NCBI GenBank assembly: GCA_004794785.1
Contig: SJOL01005932.1
Span: forward strand, 295,218-359,217
DNA from: Opisthorchis felineus
Lineage: Eukaryota > Platyhelminthes > Trematoda > Opisthorchiida > Opisthorchiidae
Length of the DNA stretch: 64,000 nt
Direction: 5' to 3'
Shown: piece by piece, positions 36,367 to 49,069 of the stretch
Numbering within the stretch: position 1 is the first letter of the stretch
How the letters are laid out: each line of letters starts with the position of its first letter
Notes under the pieces: model-generated
What the model was told of the DNA's origin: nothing
Database searches by the model: none
The model's input: the letters and a program-made list of their open reading frames with translations, nothing else
Position numbers and translations under genes: made by a program

Positions 36367-38236
36367 GTAACAATTAATCAAACACCTCGAAAGAAATGAC
36401 TTTGGAAACGATGACAGAATAAAGAATCCTAGAGGAATAACTGCAATCCTTTTCAAGTAATGCTTTGAAGTTACCGGATAAGGCTATACATCTTTGAAAG
36501 ATATTAGAATTTGGCTTATTTTACCTTGTCAGAGAATTACATTACAGGGGGTCATCGACGCTGAAAAAAGTTTTTTTAGACGCAATTTTTTTCAAACATA
36601 CACCAAAGCAATGGAAGAGACTTGCAATCAATGTGTCGTCGAAATTTATCATGCTTGAGTTATTCCTATGGCCAGCAGCTTCATTTGCCTTTATAGTAGG
36701 TGGGTTTTATACGCGCTTTTTGTCCGGTGCGGCGTAGATTCGAACTTATGGTTTAGTGCTTCTAAACTATAAACTCACTCACGGTTTCAAATGGGCCTGT
36801 GCAGGCCCCCCGCAGTCATTCAGGCGGCCTGGGCGACAGCTTAGCTAAGGTTCCCAAAAATAAATATTATGTTCACCGATAAAATGAGAAATTGAAGGAG
36901 AAACTTGAACTCTCGTGATAATTATTATAAAAGTAACTTTCTGAACCCATGTGCTGAAAACTTCAACGATGCGTGAAACCCTATTGATGAAGATGGAATG
37001 ATTTACAAAACAGACCTTAGATCATTGGGAAAAAGCGTCATTTTTTAGGCTGCCTAATACATCTTTGAAGCCTTTATTTCAGATTTAGCATTAAGGAACA
37101 ATGTGTGAAATTTTTATAGGGCTAAATGGACAAAATAGACACACTGTTCCGTAACTCTGGTGCAAAATACTTCAGTTTGAGCAATATTTTTGGGCTACTT
37201 TCTAGGTACAAATATGGTCAATGATATTTTTCAAACAGATTTGCAATATGCCGAAATTTGCGTTTTTATCATGTGTTTCACCTAAAACTGGTGTCTGGTG
37301 AGTAACGTATGGTTTATATCAGCCTTTGCGTACCCTCAATTATTCTCCTAATTAGTTATATCTGTTGTCCACAAAACAAAATCAGTGTAGGACTTACTGA
37401 TATCTATTGAAATGCCAACCCAAATAAAGCAGTAGAAAGACAGTTCAGTGGAGGGCAGGAAAGTGCTTTGGGTTGTGTTTTATTTGTACAGTGATTTTAT
37501 GGTTTACACAAAACCACCTGGTGACTTTGTGGAAGCTTCTTGTTAGTATATTCGACCGCGCTGAATTACACCTACATGGTAGATCTGGTTATTACCCAGA
37601 AAAGGAAACCTTTAAAGTATTTTTTTCCAGAGAAATGTCAGGTAATAGACTATACTCCAGATAGGACGAATCTGTTTACGAAGGGTAGCAATTTTGAAAA
37701 AAGGCGAACGCGAGGTGGCCTGTTGAGTTGTACTGCAAATTTGCCTCGAAATGTTGAGAAGCACTGTCAGGTTTCGCAATGAGATACCATCAAACATGTC
37801 ACGTTAAAGGTTCCTGCTAGTCATTCTTGTTTACAGTGCCGATACCTCGAATGCCAAGCTTACTTACGCAAGCAACGGCGTTAAAATGCAACCACGGTTG
37901 CAGCAACTACACATCACGCTAGTCATGAACTGCAAGGTTTGTGGCACATATGCCAGAAGCAGCGACTTCCAGTTATATTTCCTCTGGAAAACGACGAGAC
38001 CCGGACTGACCGTAGGAAACCAGATCGTGTTCCTTAGATAAGGCGAAGTATACCACGTAAATGAAACAAAACCTATAACGGACAGAAGTTGTTCCATGAC
38101 CGGGGGAAGATTTTGGTTTCCGTGTTTTAAGCTGTTTGTAATGTGCAATTGGCAAACAACGAGAATAGTCTCTGCATGATGTGATTTGCTGAATAACCCA
38201 AGTAGAGACGATGAGCCATCAACCGCTAATACTCAC

Positions 38237-38287
38237 CCCGCAGTGAAAAGCATTTAAGTCGAAAAGTTATGTGAAGGGGAGTTTTTA
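38237..38287 (-). CDS. 51-nt exon, open only in phase 1
   Basis: The donor is a consensus gtgagt and the acceptor ttagattgcttacaaag. Both other frames have stops, whereas phase 1 reads xTA, then KTPLHITFRLKCFSLR, then G. With the 96-nt exon it is the strongest test of the frame assigned to the whole set. Confidence 0.5.
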
Positions 38288-40067
38288 CTTTGTAAGCAAT
38301 CTAAGATGCCTCCTAAAAAGGATAATAATTATCTAAATTTTTCTATACCCGAAAGTGGCTGTGGGCCGCATGAGAAGTGAATGTACTTTACTTCGTTTTT
38401 CTGCAAACAGTCACCGCTGTTTTTGATCTTCTTAGGTCAGAAAAGTCACCATGCTGGCTGAGAGTATGATAAACGCGAGAATGTGGTTGCATTTCTGTGA
38501 AACCACACCATGACGTTTTAAAATTGCATGCTTTTGCAACAAGAATTTCGCGTCAAACCGGGTCCTTCGACTTTCACTTTGACGACATGAGTTTGGAATT
38601 ACGGCGGTCTTGAGATTATTTGCACGCGTTGGCCTAAAATACACTTCGTTTCTCTGAAAAGCCGAAGGAATTGTGCATAATATTTGGCGCACAAAAAACA
38701 TAAATTACACCGGCTAGTGAATGTGGAAAAGGAAGTAGGAAGCAAAGCATAAGGTCTCACCGATTTTCATATGGAGTCGGGGAATTTTTGATTAGCTGCC
38801 ACAAAACAGTAGCCATCTGAGGTGTTCCATGTTACAGGAGTGGTACAGAGGCGTGAGCCAGAGGAAATTGCACTAAAGGCTCATTACCAGGACTCAGCAG
38901 GAGTTGCGCATTCAACCCTGCTGCAGATAGTGCGTCACACCACATATTTTTGTACAGCTCAAAACCAATATCTAGCTATCTCAAGAAAACAGAATGTACA
39001 CAATGGGAATAACAGTGGCTGCAGTCAAGGCGTTGAGTAGACCAACGTGAGTCTCTCTGTAAATAGACCCTAGGATTAGCTTACTACTCCTGTTGAGCGG
39101 GTTCGTCATTTTTTAAAAATGGACACGTAAGCCGGAGCCACTTACTTTGAACTTGATGGGAGGAAATAAGAAAATCGATCAGAGGGTTTTGTTCCGTCCA
39201 AAATACTAAATGGATTAGACCGCGCCTTGGTATTTCTACTGATGTCATTTTTTGAAATTTTCTTCAACAGAAACATGGACACTGATAAAAAAACACGACG
39301 GTACATCGAGGTTTTGTTATCCTGATGGGCTCTCAGATTTAAAGTTCTATTCCACGCAAAATTTGGTTGGATTAAACAGGTGCATTTTGATAAAGCTACC
39401 GATTCATAAAATCGTTTTATAATGTGATATACAAAGTACCGCTTAATAACCGTGGCTCACAAACAATGGAGAATAGTCAAAAGAATGAGGTGATCGCATA
39501 ATTGTGCCACAAGCGTTTCCTGTGTTCTTTCTTCCTACCCTTCTGCAACTAAGCAGTAAAGAAAAACCGGGAAGCAAATTTCACAGGATATAATTTGACT
39601 CGTTCCAATTCGTGAAAGGTTTGGAACATAAAACACAAGCGTATTGTAAAAAATACACGAGGTTTGACATTTCCCAAGATTTATGCTGTGATGTTGAAGT
39701 TCACCTGTGCCAAAGGGTTTTAATGAAAGACCATCAAGTGGAAAAAGTCTGTGGGGAACGCGGTGAGGAAAACTTAAAGAACTAGTTGAAAAACCGAACT
39801 GCGAATATTTGAATGAGACTTTCTACTACTGGAATTTTTCGCACAAAATATGGTGAATTCTTCCCCCGCAATGACTTAATTTGGCTGTAGGTCACTCTAT
39901 TTTTTGTCCACTGTCTCATGCAAGCACGATGCCCGAGAAATATTTTAACATATGCGGATAAAAGTGTTAGAACCAACAGAAAAGTTTATCCAAATGAACG
40001 TCTAGCGAAACCGACTACTGATGCTGGATGAAGTAATCTGTAGGTGTGCAACTGTGTTTTGACTCAC

Positions 40068-40082
40068 CAAAGTTGTGATAAG
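40068..40082 (-). CDS. micro-exon, 15 nt (YHNF)
   Basis: The exon is CTTATCACAACTTTG, with acceptor atggacccttattacag and donor a consensus gtgagt. Phase 1 reads xCT-YHNF-G. Both splice sites are very good despite the tiny size. Confidence 0.55.
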
Positions 40083-41101
40083 CTGTAATAAGGGTCCATG
40101 AATACATTTCTGTTGACTGGTACCAATGCAATCAGTTCTGCTGCAAACATTTTGTGTCCGTGGTTGAATAAGAAAAAAATGGGAAACCAAACCAAATTTT
40201 CAAACAATTTAAGTGATACGTGCCTTCCATCTCACGAACCACCATCTTATAAATTCACATTTTGGACGCAGTCTGCTTTCTTTATCTGAGAAACTTTTTT
40301 CTGAGGACCAGTGTAATAAAAGACAGCATTTCGCATTACAACTGATGAAACTGACCGCAGTTCACCCGACATACACATAACTAATCAGTAGCAACTCTAT
40401 TGAATGTAGCTGCTAAATAACAAAAACACAGTAAACATCATTACCAAAATGCAGACGTCCACATTGTAAAGCGCTCCCGAGTTCACTTTTAGTCTACGCG
40501 AGTAAACCATTAGCCATATTTGAGGCAGGATTTGTTTCATATCGAACCCACGGCCACGGACAGCACAAGTGTACCTTTTGTATGACTCCCAAAAATTTTG
40601 GACAATAAATGCAGACAGTAAACAGAGGAAGATCTGTCGTTTTTAAACATAAACGTTGCTCCTTTTCAAAACGGCGGTTACGAAGTCACTAGCAGGATTT
40701 TTGTAGAATTTGGCCTAACTGAAAAAGCACAGGACTTCAGACACTTATTTTTCAATTCTTCAGTTCAACAAAAAATAGTTTTGTACAACCTCGCTTAGTT
40801 GTTCGGTCGAATGCGGCTATTAGGAGTTGTGATTTACCGGAATATCAACTCGCAAGAGCTCATAATGCACCATAGAATCAGCTTTTTGCCTCAGAAAAAA
40901 ATTCCGGGGTACATCGGGAATTTCAGTTAGGAAAACGAAGTCCACATTTATCTCGTTCAAAACCACTGGTGACTGTCTTCTATGCAGTCAACTAACATGC
41001 CTTGATGCTAGGCTATTTTTGGTAAAATACCAGTTAAAACTGAAAAATTATGCAACTGACTGAAACCGATATGTCATTATACGACACATGTTTGCACTTA
41101 C

Positions 41102-41119
41102 TTCCCAGTTGTACGTGAA
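41102..41119 (-). CDS. micro-exon, 18 nt (HVQLG)
   Basis: The exon is TTCACGTACAACTGGGAA, with acceptor caaattgtctcctaag and donor a consensus gtaagt. Phase 1 reads xTT-HVQLG-A. It ends in A. Confidence 0.5.
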
Positions 41120-42879
41120 CTTAGGAGACAATTTGAAGGAAATGGTTGGCGTCAGATGTTTCAATAAATTATACGCCAATTTAAAAGCATTGTTTCTTGA
41201 TGATCAATAAAATAACTTTGATGACGTGGAGGCGAATCCATAGGAAGTCATGGATAGGTGCACAAATATACTACATTGTTGACAGTTTGTCAGAACCCAA
41301 CTGTAAACTGGCGATGTCACCTCGTCTGATGACAAACGTTTTGCACGACGCTCGGCGAGCAGAGAAGCAGTCAGTTCTACGTAGTTTTCTAATACCAGTC
41401 TCCATCTTTTAGACACCATTGTGTTTCAGCAGAACTATATAAAACCATTGCCCATGCGCCAAGGTATTTCGACTTCTCATTTCACGAAATTTCGACTTCT
41501 CAGTAGTATTCCTATGAGGCTGAGAACATCTATGCTGGATAGACCTAAGTGCACCAGTCGAGCTCTTGACACCAGTAGTGTAACACTTTGAGCATCTTCT
41601 AGAGTACTGTTTTCATAAAACATTCCCACATAGTCAAGCAGATATTTGACATTCGGAACATTTTTTCACAATTAAACTTATCAGTTTCTTTATGTTTGCT
41701 TTTTGAGATTTGATTCGATTAATTGATGATACCTGGTCAAGCACGCCTAGAAAGGACAGCAATTGATTCTTCATAAGTTTTGATTTAAAATTGCAAGATA
41801 AGCAGACTTGATTGAACAAGTCAGGATGGTTTATTGCGAATTCGTTGTACTGATTACATATTGTGGAATAAGGCATTGATTTTGATTTAGTTTTTAATGG
41901 GGTTATCGATCAGGCGTTCTGCTAAATAAGATTATCCGCAATGGTACAAGGTTCCCTCAAATTGGTATAGGCTTCATTTCCACGAATTTGTTCACTTCAA
42001 GTCTGTCTGAGCAAAAAAACACAAATATGAGTTTTGGTCGATGCTTATTTGTTAAAAAAGTATAAGACTAAAAATCACGATGGCAATTTTAATGTGAAAT
42101 TCAATGAAAGTTATGGGAACATTGCTAGGCTACTGGACCACAATTTTATCCAGAGAAATCCCATGTGTCCTACAATAAAAGAATCGTTTTACATGGGCCA
42201 CACAACGGGGATAAGTGTTTGCTGAATAGCCCACAGAACACGCATGTGTGTTACAAGCCGCACATTAAGAAATCACTCGGATTGTCTCGAGATGACTATC
42301 TTCGGTTATTATTCTAAAGCATCTTGGAATCCAGACTATAGTAACAGCGACCCTCGAAAGGTAAGCAAATAAATCCACATCCTTATATTTCGGGCTATTA
42401 CAGATCGATAGTCATTTTTGAAATCACATCTCAATAAGATCGGTCACAATCCACCGTAAATCTGTAAACCTGTCGACAACAGAGAATCACACATTTGATG
42501 TGGTTATATAACTAGTCGCCTACTCTTCAAGATGCGACCCAGAAAGTAAACTCATATTAGTTTGGCCAAGTACAGACGCAATTTATTACACTACGTCATT
42601 AACCTCTAATGTTGATTTAGCTGTTCAGTAAAGATAATTACGTTGGACGAATAGTTTTCTGGATTTAAAAGCATCAAGCTTTCTCCAACAACTAAGACTA
42701 CATCTATCGAATATCCCGTGCAGAATGTCCGGCCAAATTCTTAGGCCAGACAGCCAGGCAACTCAATGTGCGAATCTTGGAGCACAAACGACATGTGCGT
42801 TTTCCTCTATGAAATTCAGTGGAGTGGAGGAGTTTTGAAAACTATCCAGCCAGTGCATTCTTTCTACTTGAGTTAAGCC

Positions 42880-43260
42880 ATCAAAGCAACTTCGATGACA
42901 CACGTGTACGCCATTCAGGATTCAAGTCCCACGCGGGATGGACGTACGCTGAAGCCCTATAGATGAAGACACAACCGAACTGCATCAACCGTAGTGATGG
43001 CGCTACCATCCCGTCTATCTGGCGTGGACTTACTGCATACCTTGTTAGACATAGTAGCCTGAGGTCAGACAGGGATCTCAACAATTGCGCACCATACCCA
43101 GCACGACAACAAACGAAGGCAAATCCTAATCACAATCACGCATACACACACACGGAGCTAACACACACCCACGCAAGCTGATCGCATGACTGCCAACTTA
43201 TCTCAGGAGCACACCAATCAGAATACATGATAGCGAACCCAAATAAAGCTGGTCTTGACT
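42880..43260. repeat. probable dispersed repeat block
   Basis: A GC-richer segment with a tRNA-like gattcaagtccc motif, a CA-rich stretch at 43120-43175 and an aataaa near the end. This composition stands out from the AT-rich surroundings. No second copy was confirmed in the window. Confidence 0.3.
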
Positions 43261-43876
43261 CGTATTCAATTCATTGTAAGAAATCAATGAAAAAGGTTGC
43301 CCTTGGCAACCGAAACTTCGGGTCATGACATCTCATTCCTCTATGCTGTATTTGGACATTAAACATTCCATTCCACCACATGACACTCAATCTGGTTAAC
43401 CAGATCCGAGCCGTGTTCCGCCCGGAACTCTTAAGGCTAGGTCTCGACAAAAACTTTGATAAATCTGTCCTTCCATACTCACATCACCGTTGGCACTCTT
43501 AAGGGATAGCTTTTGTCGCAGCCAATCTGGGTTACCTAACGACCAACTTGACAGCTGGATCCGAATCGTCCAACACAAAAAAAACACAACTACGGTGAGA
43601 AACTATTCACTGGATTTTAAGTGTTATTTCGAGCTATCATCAGCCATAGTAGTGTCAATTTTGAAAAAAAAACACGTACTAACTCCACAAATTATGCCTC
43701 TTGTTTTTAAATATAACCGGAAGGATATTCAATTATTTGAGGGGTGACTCGTTTTTTCTCGCTGACAAATACTTGAATTTAAATCTAAAGTAGTGATATA
43801 TGAATCCTCGTCATGTAGAGGAAGTGTTCAAATAATCACTGAGTAAATTTGACATTCAAAACCGGATTATACTCAC

Positions 43877-43897
43877 CTTCTGGAAACTGCAGTTTAA
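43877..43897 (-). CDS. micro-exon, 21 nt (KLQFPE)
   Basis: The acceptor is cttgttatccacgtatag and the donor a consensus gtgagt. Phase 1 reads xTT-KLQFPE-G, and phase 2 begins with a stop. Confidence 0.5.
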
Positions 43898-44699
43898 CTA
43901 TACGTGGATAACAAGAACGAAATTTGACGTAATGTGGAGATCTCGAAGGCTTTTCTGTCAAACATTAAAGTATACCAAAACACAGGCCGTTGAAAGGCGT
44001 TATAATTTACAGGGCCCAGAAACGAATGATTGCAAAGAAGGTCTAAGGACCAGGCTTTCTTAGCTAGGGCTTCTCTTACCAAGCCTAATCGCATCTAGAT
44101 TATTCAGATCAAACCAAGATGTTAGAAGTGTTTCGACCCAATAGATCTTTAGGCTGCAGTTGAAATTCTGTAGATTGTGGGACAAGATTAGTATACGAAA
44201 TTGACCAAGGCTTCCATCACGATGAGTAGCCCATTCTCGGGGAGTAAACCTTAGGACGTCGAAATATTATCATAAACAGAGTAAATCAGATTGCATAACG
44301 TAAACTGTAACCGATGGTTGACGACTCTTGTGCAGTATATATCTGCTTGTATAGTAATGAGTGTCTAATGTCTAACAGATGCATTCTCGAAGATTTCACC
44401 TTAGGTTGTCGGGTCCCGAGTTTGACCTGTCTTTGGGTGGCGAAAGTCTCTTAACCAATATGTGGTGAGTTGACACTGAGACCACTCTAGGTTGTTAATT
44501 CACCGGAGTGTCTCTGAGCAGCTCGAGTACTGATGAATGCATCAACCCTAATATCCTGATTACTGCTATTTTCCCGAAGTAGGCCTAGTTGCAACTGGCT
44601 CCCTGGATGGTGCACAGAAAACTTGTTTTATCCTCTGGTTAAAGTGACATTTCGTGCAAGCCAGTTGTCACTGTCATGTGACGTTCATATGCAAATTTC

Positions 44700-44915
44700 C
44701 AGAAAATGCGGTCAATACCTTCCGATGTTCAGTCGTGATTTCATCTCATCGGTGAAACCAATCTATGCTGGAAGGCCAAGGAGAAATGCACAGATGTTGC
44801 GTCCTTGTTTGGAATCATTAGCAATGAATATTTCATGAGGCTTGGAGGGATTCGAAACGAAGACCTTCCGACCAGTGTTTAAACATTTGACCTTTCGGCC
44901 GCCAGTGACTGATCA
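44700..44915 (-). repeat. SINE-like element B, copy d
   Basis: Reverse orientation. The tRNA-like head (ccgaccagtgtttaaacatttgacc on plus, interrupted by divergence) and the family core are both recognisable against the 35561 copy. Confidence 0.55.
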
Positions 44916-45969
44916 ATAGCCTGTTTGGATATCACTTAGTTGGGATGCATCATGACTCATCTTTCATTCGCAGAGTCCAAATCACGTGGTCACAGGCTTT
45001 GACCGCCTACGGATTTCCTGTACAATCTGTCTATTTGTCAAGCAATGAGGAAACGCCAGACTGCATTCCTGTGCCCATATTATGCTGCTCTATCCTTTGA
45101 TGCTGATGATATTGGTCGAAAAACGGGACAGGTAACCATATGAATCAATGAATATCTACCAAGTAAGTTCCAGAAGAAGAATCGGTGTGCCAGTAACAGC
45201 TAGGTGTAAGCCCAATAGGAGGCAAGTCGCAGGTTTTATGCGTATCTACAAATAATCCAAAAAATTGCCGAGGTGCCTCAAGTTGAGATTTTTGTCTATC
45301 ATGGAAGACCTCCAGTCAACGCATCTGGATGGTGTCCCATCTTGTGGATTTCAAAATTTTGCTTACACAAGTCCGTTTTTGACAAATATGCCAAGAAGAC
45401 ATCCTTTACTCTTTGTGTTGCTTTGAGTTGTCTTCATTTATTTCGATATCATACTTTTAGTGTAACTGTTTCTAGTTCATGAAAGCCTGTTACACTGTGC
45501 CATCTCATGAGCGGCTTTCATGTTAGCACAAACTTGATATTGCAGGACTTCGTTTATGGTGGGTTAAAGTAGCACTTTGTAAACCGAACTACTGGGCAGC
45601 CACTAAGATTCTCACGTGAACTTGTGAGTGTGCACAAGGTGCTCAACGGTCCTGAGCAAGGCGATCCGATTAATTTTAATTCCTTTCGAGAAAATATACC
45701 TGAATGCCAAGTGGTCGTGAAAAAAACGTCTCTGAGTGCAGACCAAGCAGTTACAACAGATAAGACAAAAATTAAAATCGCATTTGCACAGAGCTGTTGA
45801 AAAGTTAGCAATCTCAAGCGTCTTCTTGAACGTTCCCAAAGGTTTTCCGAATTATTGAACAGACAGACACTGCAGAGTTTTTCATACTTTCAATACCAAC
45901 CTTTTATCAAGCGGCGCTTTGATTCTGACCAGAAAGTATTCGCGTGTTTCATCAGTAGTGTGCTGGTGT

Positions 45970-46078
45970 GTCTTCACCAAGAGCTCCACAAAATGCTAGG
46001 AAAGATGGACCCAAGCCGTCTGCTATGTGACTATGGTGCTACATTGTGATTCATGTGGTCCCAAGATCTCTCCAAGAG
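45970..46078. repeat. dispersed repeat containing a micro-exon, copy 1
   Basis: About 108 bp, close to 90% identical by eye to 47983-48091. The shared core includes aaaatgctaggaaagatg and ccaagccgtctgctatgtga. Confidence 0.75.
45978..45995 (-). CDS. micro-exon in repeat copy 1, 18 nt (FCGAL)
   Basis: The acceptor is gggtccatctttcctag and the donor gtgaag. Phase 1 reads xCA-FCGAL-G. The same sites, length and open frame recur in the copy at 47990. Confidence 0.42.
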
Positions 46079-46573
46079 TAGTGTGCACAGTTTCGGGTGA
46101 ATCAATGGCCACACCACGGTAGAAAATCCTATTGGCTGCACAGTAGTGTTACGAATAGCTGCAGCTTTTCGTTCCTTTCTTTAACCGCTCACATTTTGTG
46201 CCATGATGTTCGGGACGTCGTATTAGCACTAAAGCTAATCATATAATTTTTCAGTTTGAAGTTTTACTCCTGGGAAGAAAAAAAACTTACAGACATTTGA
46301 TTAAGGTGCTTAAGTATGATAGGACCTCGTCACAACATGCAACACTGTGGGAAGCTGTATTTTGTGCATTTACTGGAAAGCAATTGTGAGCGACGGTTCA
46401 ATCAATAAAAAGTCCACCGAAGTGCTAAGATTCTCCTAGTTAGGTAACGTTTTCTGCAACCTGTGCATCAAGAACGTGTGGAATGGAAGAACGCGGCGAC
46501 AGTAGTAGGCAGTCTACATCCACTGAGGCATCATTTTGGTTCCTAATAAAGTTGCTGGAAACCAAATTCTCAC

Positions 46574-46597
46574 CTTCCACACGAGTTCCAATATCAA
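46574..46597 (-). CDS. micro-exon, 24 nt (DIGTRVE)
   Basis: The acceptor is gcgttgttttttcgttcag (excellent) and the donor gtgaga with AAG before it. Phase 1 reads xTT-DIGTRVE-G, and phase 2 begins with a stop. Confidence 0.58.
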
Positions 46598-47982
46598 CTG
46601 AACGAAAAAACAACGCGCATTTATACGGTTAGTGAGCCTTTGCGTAAAACAACGATATTACCAGGTGAAACTCGTAATATGAGAACTTCAGGATATTTGG
46701 TAAGGCAGAACAAGACCAATGATCTGAAACATGTGTACTTCGTTTGTCGTTGTATAGAGGGTTGATAAGTCAGGTTGTCGTTGTTGGTTAAATTGTCTCA
46801 GATTGGCATTTTGTCTCATCAGCAGGAATGACAGTGCGGAACCTCTCAGTTCGGAGGTGTTTTTTGGTGTTGATTCTAACCTGGTCTGGGTTATGATTGT
46901 GTTTATGCACGTTCCGATAGCAAGAGATAGCCTCCAAATATTGGTGTTTGTTAAAACAATCGGTTCTATTTGTGGTTCCGGCAGGTTGAATTCTTCACTC
47001 CTGACATGCACATAGCCTTCCGCGTCAACATCTCTGTGTGATCCAAGCTGAGTTCACATATAGAAATCAAAGGTAACAGACTGCCTTTATTACGGGGTTG
47101 TTGGAATGTGAATCCTATTGGTTAAATTAATCAGTGAGGAAAAATCTAGAAGCACCGTATGGTTATCTTATCTGTACTGAGCAAAGTTAAGGGTGTGCAT
47201 CTCACAACTCTTCAAGAAGGCCCGAATCTGGTGCATCTCGGGCACTGAGTGAAGACCTAAGATTTTGGAATGGTGTCCGTTTATGGACACTTCTGGAAGA
47301 GTTCATATTCAATGGCACTTGGTAAGTGGATTGCAGGCTATCCGATAAACAAAACCGGTACTCCGTTTCCGAGGTGCCAAAATGCCATGAGATAACAATC
47401 CTCTTGCCGTTACCTATAACATTTCTCGGAAGATGTAAACCACCATGCCGCTTACTAGATCGCCCAGGTCATCTTAAGAAAGCGCAACTATGATGACAGA
47501 TTTGACTCATTGATCATTATCTGCTGCTCAGTTGTAGCAGGTGGGCAGGCGAATAAGTATCTTGTGAATCGCTCAATGTTGGCTCGCGTGGTTTGGGCGT
47601 AGTAACCCAAATCGTTTTGTTCAGAAGAGCCCAAAAATAGATCGCAGAAAGCTACACAGTTAGCTTAAACTATAGAACTTAACCTCAGCGTATTTTCCAA
47701 AGCAAGCTGGTACTGCTGTGCTTAACAAGTATGTGCTGAAGTCCAAAGAAACGTTTTAGCGTTTAAGTTTTAGCAAATATTTCTGGGTCTGTAGAAAGTA
47801 TTAAGTCGTTGAGTACTTTGAAAATCGCTAAATAAATTATTTGGAATTACTGATTTCAAACGCCTATTGGCTCAGAAGTGTCCCCAACGGAGTGCCCTCA
47901 AAATTATGCAACTACCAGAGAATCGACAAGGAATTATTTAAATCCCTGATAAGATACTGAAACAAATCCTCAATGTTTGGTG

Positions 47983-48091
47983 TTTTCACCAAGATCCCCA
48001 TAAAATGCTAGGAAAGATGAACCCAAGCCGTCTGCTATGTGACTATGGTGCCGCTATGTGATTCATATGGTTCCAAGATCTCCCCAAGAGT
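47983..48091. repeat. dispersed repeat containing a micro-exon, copy 2
   Basis: Second copy of the 45970-46078 repeat in the same orientation, about 2 kb away. Confidence 0.75.
47990..48007 (-). CDS. micro-exon in repeat copy 2, 18 nt (FYGDL)
   Basis: The acceptor is gggttcatctttcctag and the donor gtgaaa. Phase 1 reads xCA-FYGDL-G. Against copy 1 the peptide differs at two of five residues, while exon length and splice positions are kept. Confidence 0.4.
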
Positions 48092-48570
48092 TTGGACTTT
48101 GAAAAAGTTCCGTCCCGGTTGCCCACCAAAGCATGCACCAGGCAAGCTATTTGTACAGATGGCAGGTGGGGTTCACATTAGTATACTGTTGCAGTTCTGG
48201 CACATATGAGTCTCAAACTGCGCAGGTTGATGGTGCACCTGTTAAATGAAACCTGCCGAAATCTGATACTTTTAGCGCTGATTCGTGAGCCTGCTAATTC
48301 TCACTATACTGCATTTTAAATGAACATGCTTCAACACAACATGCTTCAGAAATGGAACAATGTATAGGTCTTAGGTGACTGCCGCTACGAAAATGTGATG
48401 TCGTCTGTCTCCCCCTAGACTACTAGAACTGTTGAAGCGATCCAAGACCAGTGTGCTCATTTGGGATAAATATTATTGCGGTGGCTATACACAAAAGAGC
48501 AAACAAAACGGACAAATTTTGAACAATAGTTATTTTTGAATTAATAACTAATCACTGGTCGATATACAAG

Positions 48571-48616
48571 ATATTATTATTATTATCGTTATAATAATAA
48601 TAATTATTATTATATA
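48571..48616. repeat. (ATT)n/(TAA)n palindromic microsatellite
   Basis: Five or so ATT units, a short cgtt interruption, then TAA units that are their complement. The tract can fold on itself. Confidence 0.85.
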
Positions 48617-49048
48617 AAACACCGATGGAGGCATTATAATTGCTAGCAACTTTGTCGTGTAATACAACTTCTTACAGATTTTGGTCTCGCCATTTCCAAT
48701 AGTTCCTGCACACAAGATGGGAGAGAAATTTGCATCGTAAGTTATAGATATATTGTAAAGTGCACCCAAAACTGGGTGTAAGTTAGAAGGGTTACTTTGC
48801 CTACGTGAACTGTCCTACTGAGCTTCATAAAACTGCCAGTTGTAGGGACAACCAGCGTGTCATAAGATGCATGTCACACTTTTGTTCACCCCACATAAGG
48901 TACGATAGATTTTTTGTGTTGAAGGTAATTCCATTTGTGATGAGTGTCCAATCTTTTCCGTACCGTTTATATTGGTGGGGATAGTAACTAAGAAATCTGG
49001 CGGTTTTTAATTATAAAACTTTACTTAACTGGTCATTGTAAAGTTTAC

Positions 49049-49069
49049 CTAAAAGCAGTAATTGTCGAG
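49049..49069 (-). CDS. possible micro-exon, 21 nt (RQLLLL)
   Basis: The acceptor is gacgtattaaaccag and the donor gtaaac. Phase 1 reads xCT-RQLLLL-G. The leucine run would suit a hydrophobic segment. Both sites are moderate. Confidence 0.33.
   Translation of the reverse strand, partial: LDNYCF

Noticed and set aside
36721..36790. tRNA-like stretch with gattcgaac
   Set aside because: The T-arm and acceptor stems do not pair and no proper A box is present. Not a tRNA gene.
37866..37927. 62-nt minus-strand interval with good acceptor (ccacaaaccttgcag) and gtaagt donor
   Set aside because: Open only from phase 0 to phase 2, inconsistent with the phase-1 series.
38761..38795. 35-nt minus-strand interval with acceptor ctactgttttgtggcag and donor gtgaga
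   Set aside because: Open only from phase 0 to phase 2, not symmetric.
46291..46308. 18-nt minus-strand interval with good acceptor (atcctatcatacttaag) and consensus gtaagt donor
   Set aside because: Phase 1 contains a TAA, so it cannot be read with the rest of the set. It is kept only as an example of a chance match.
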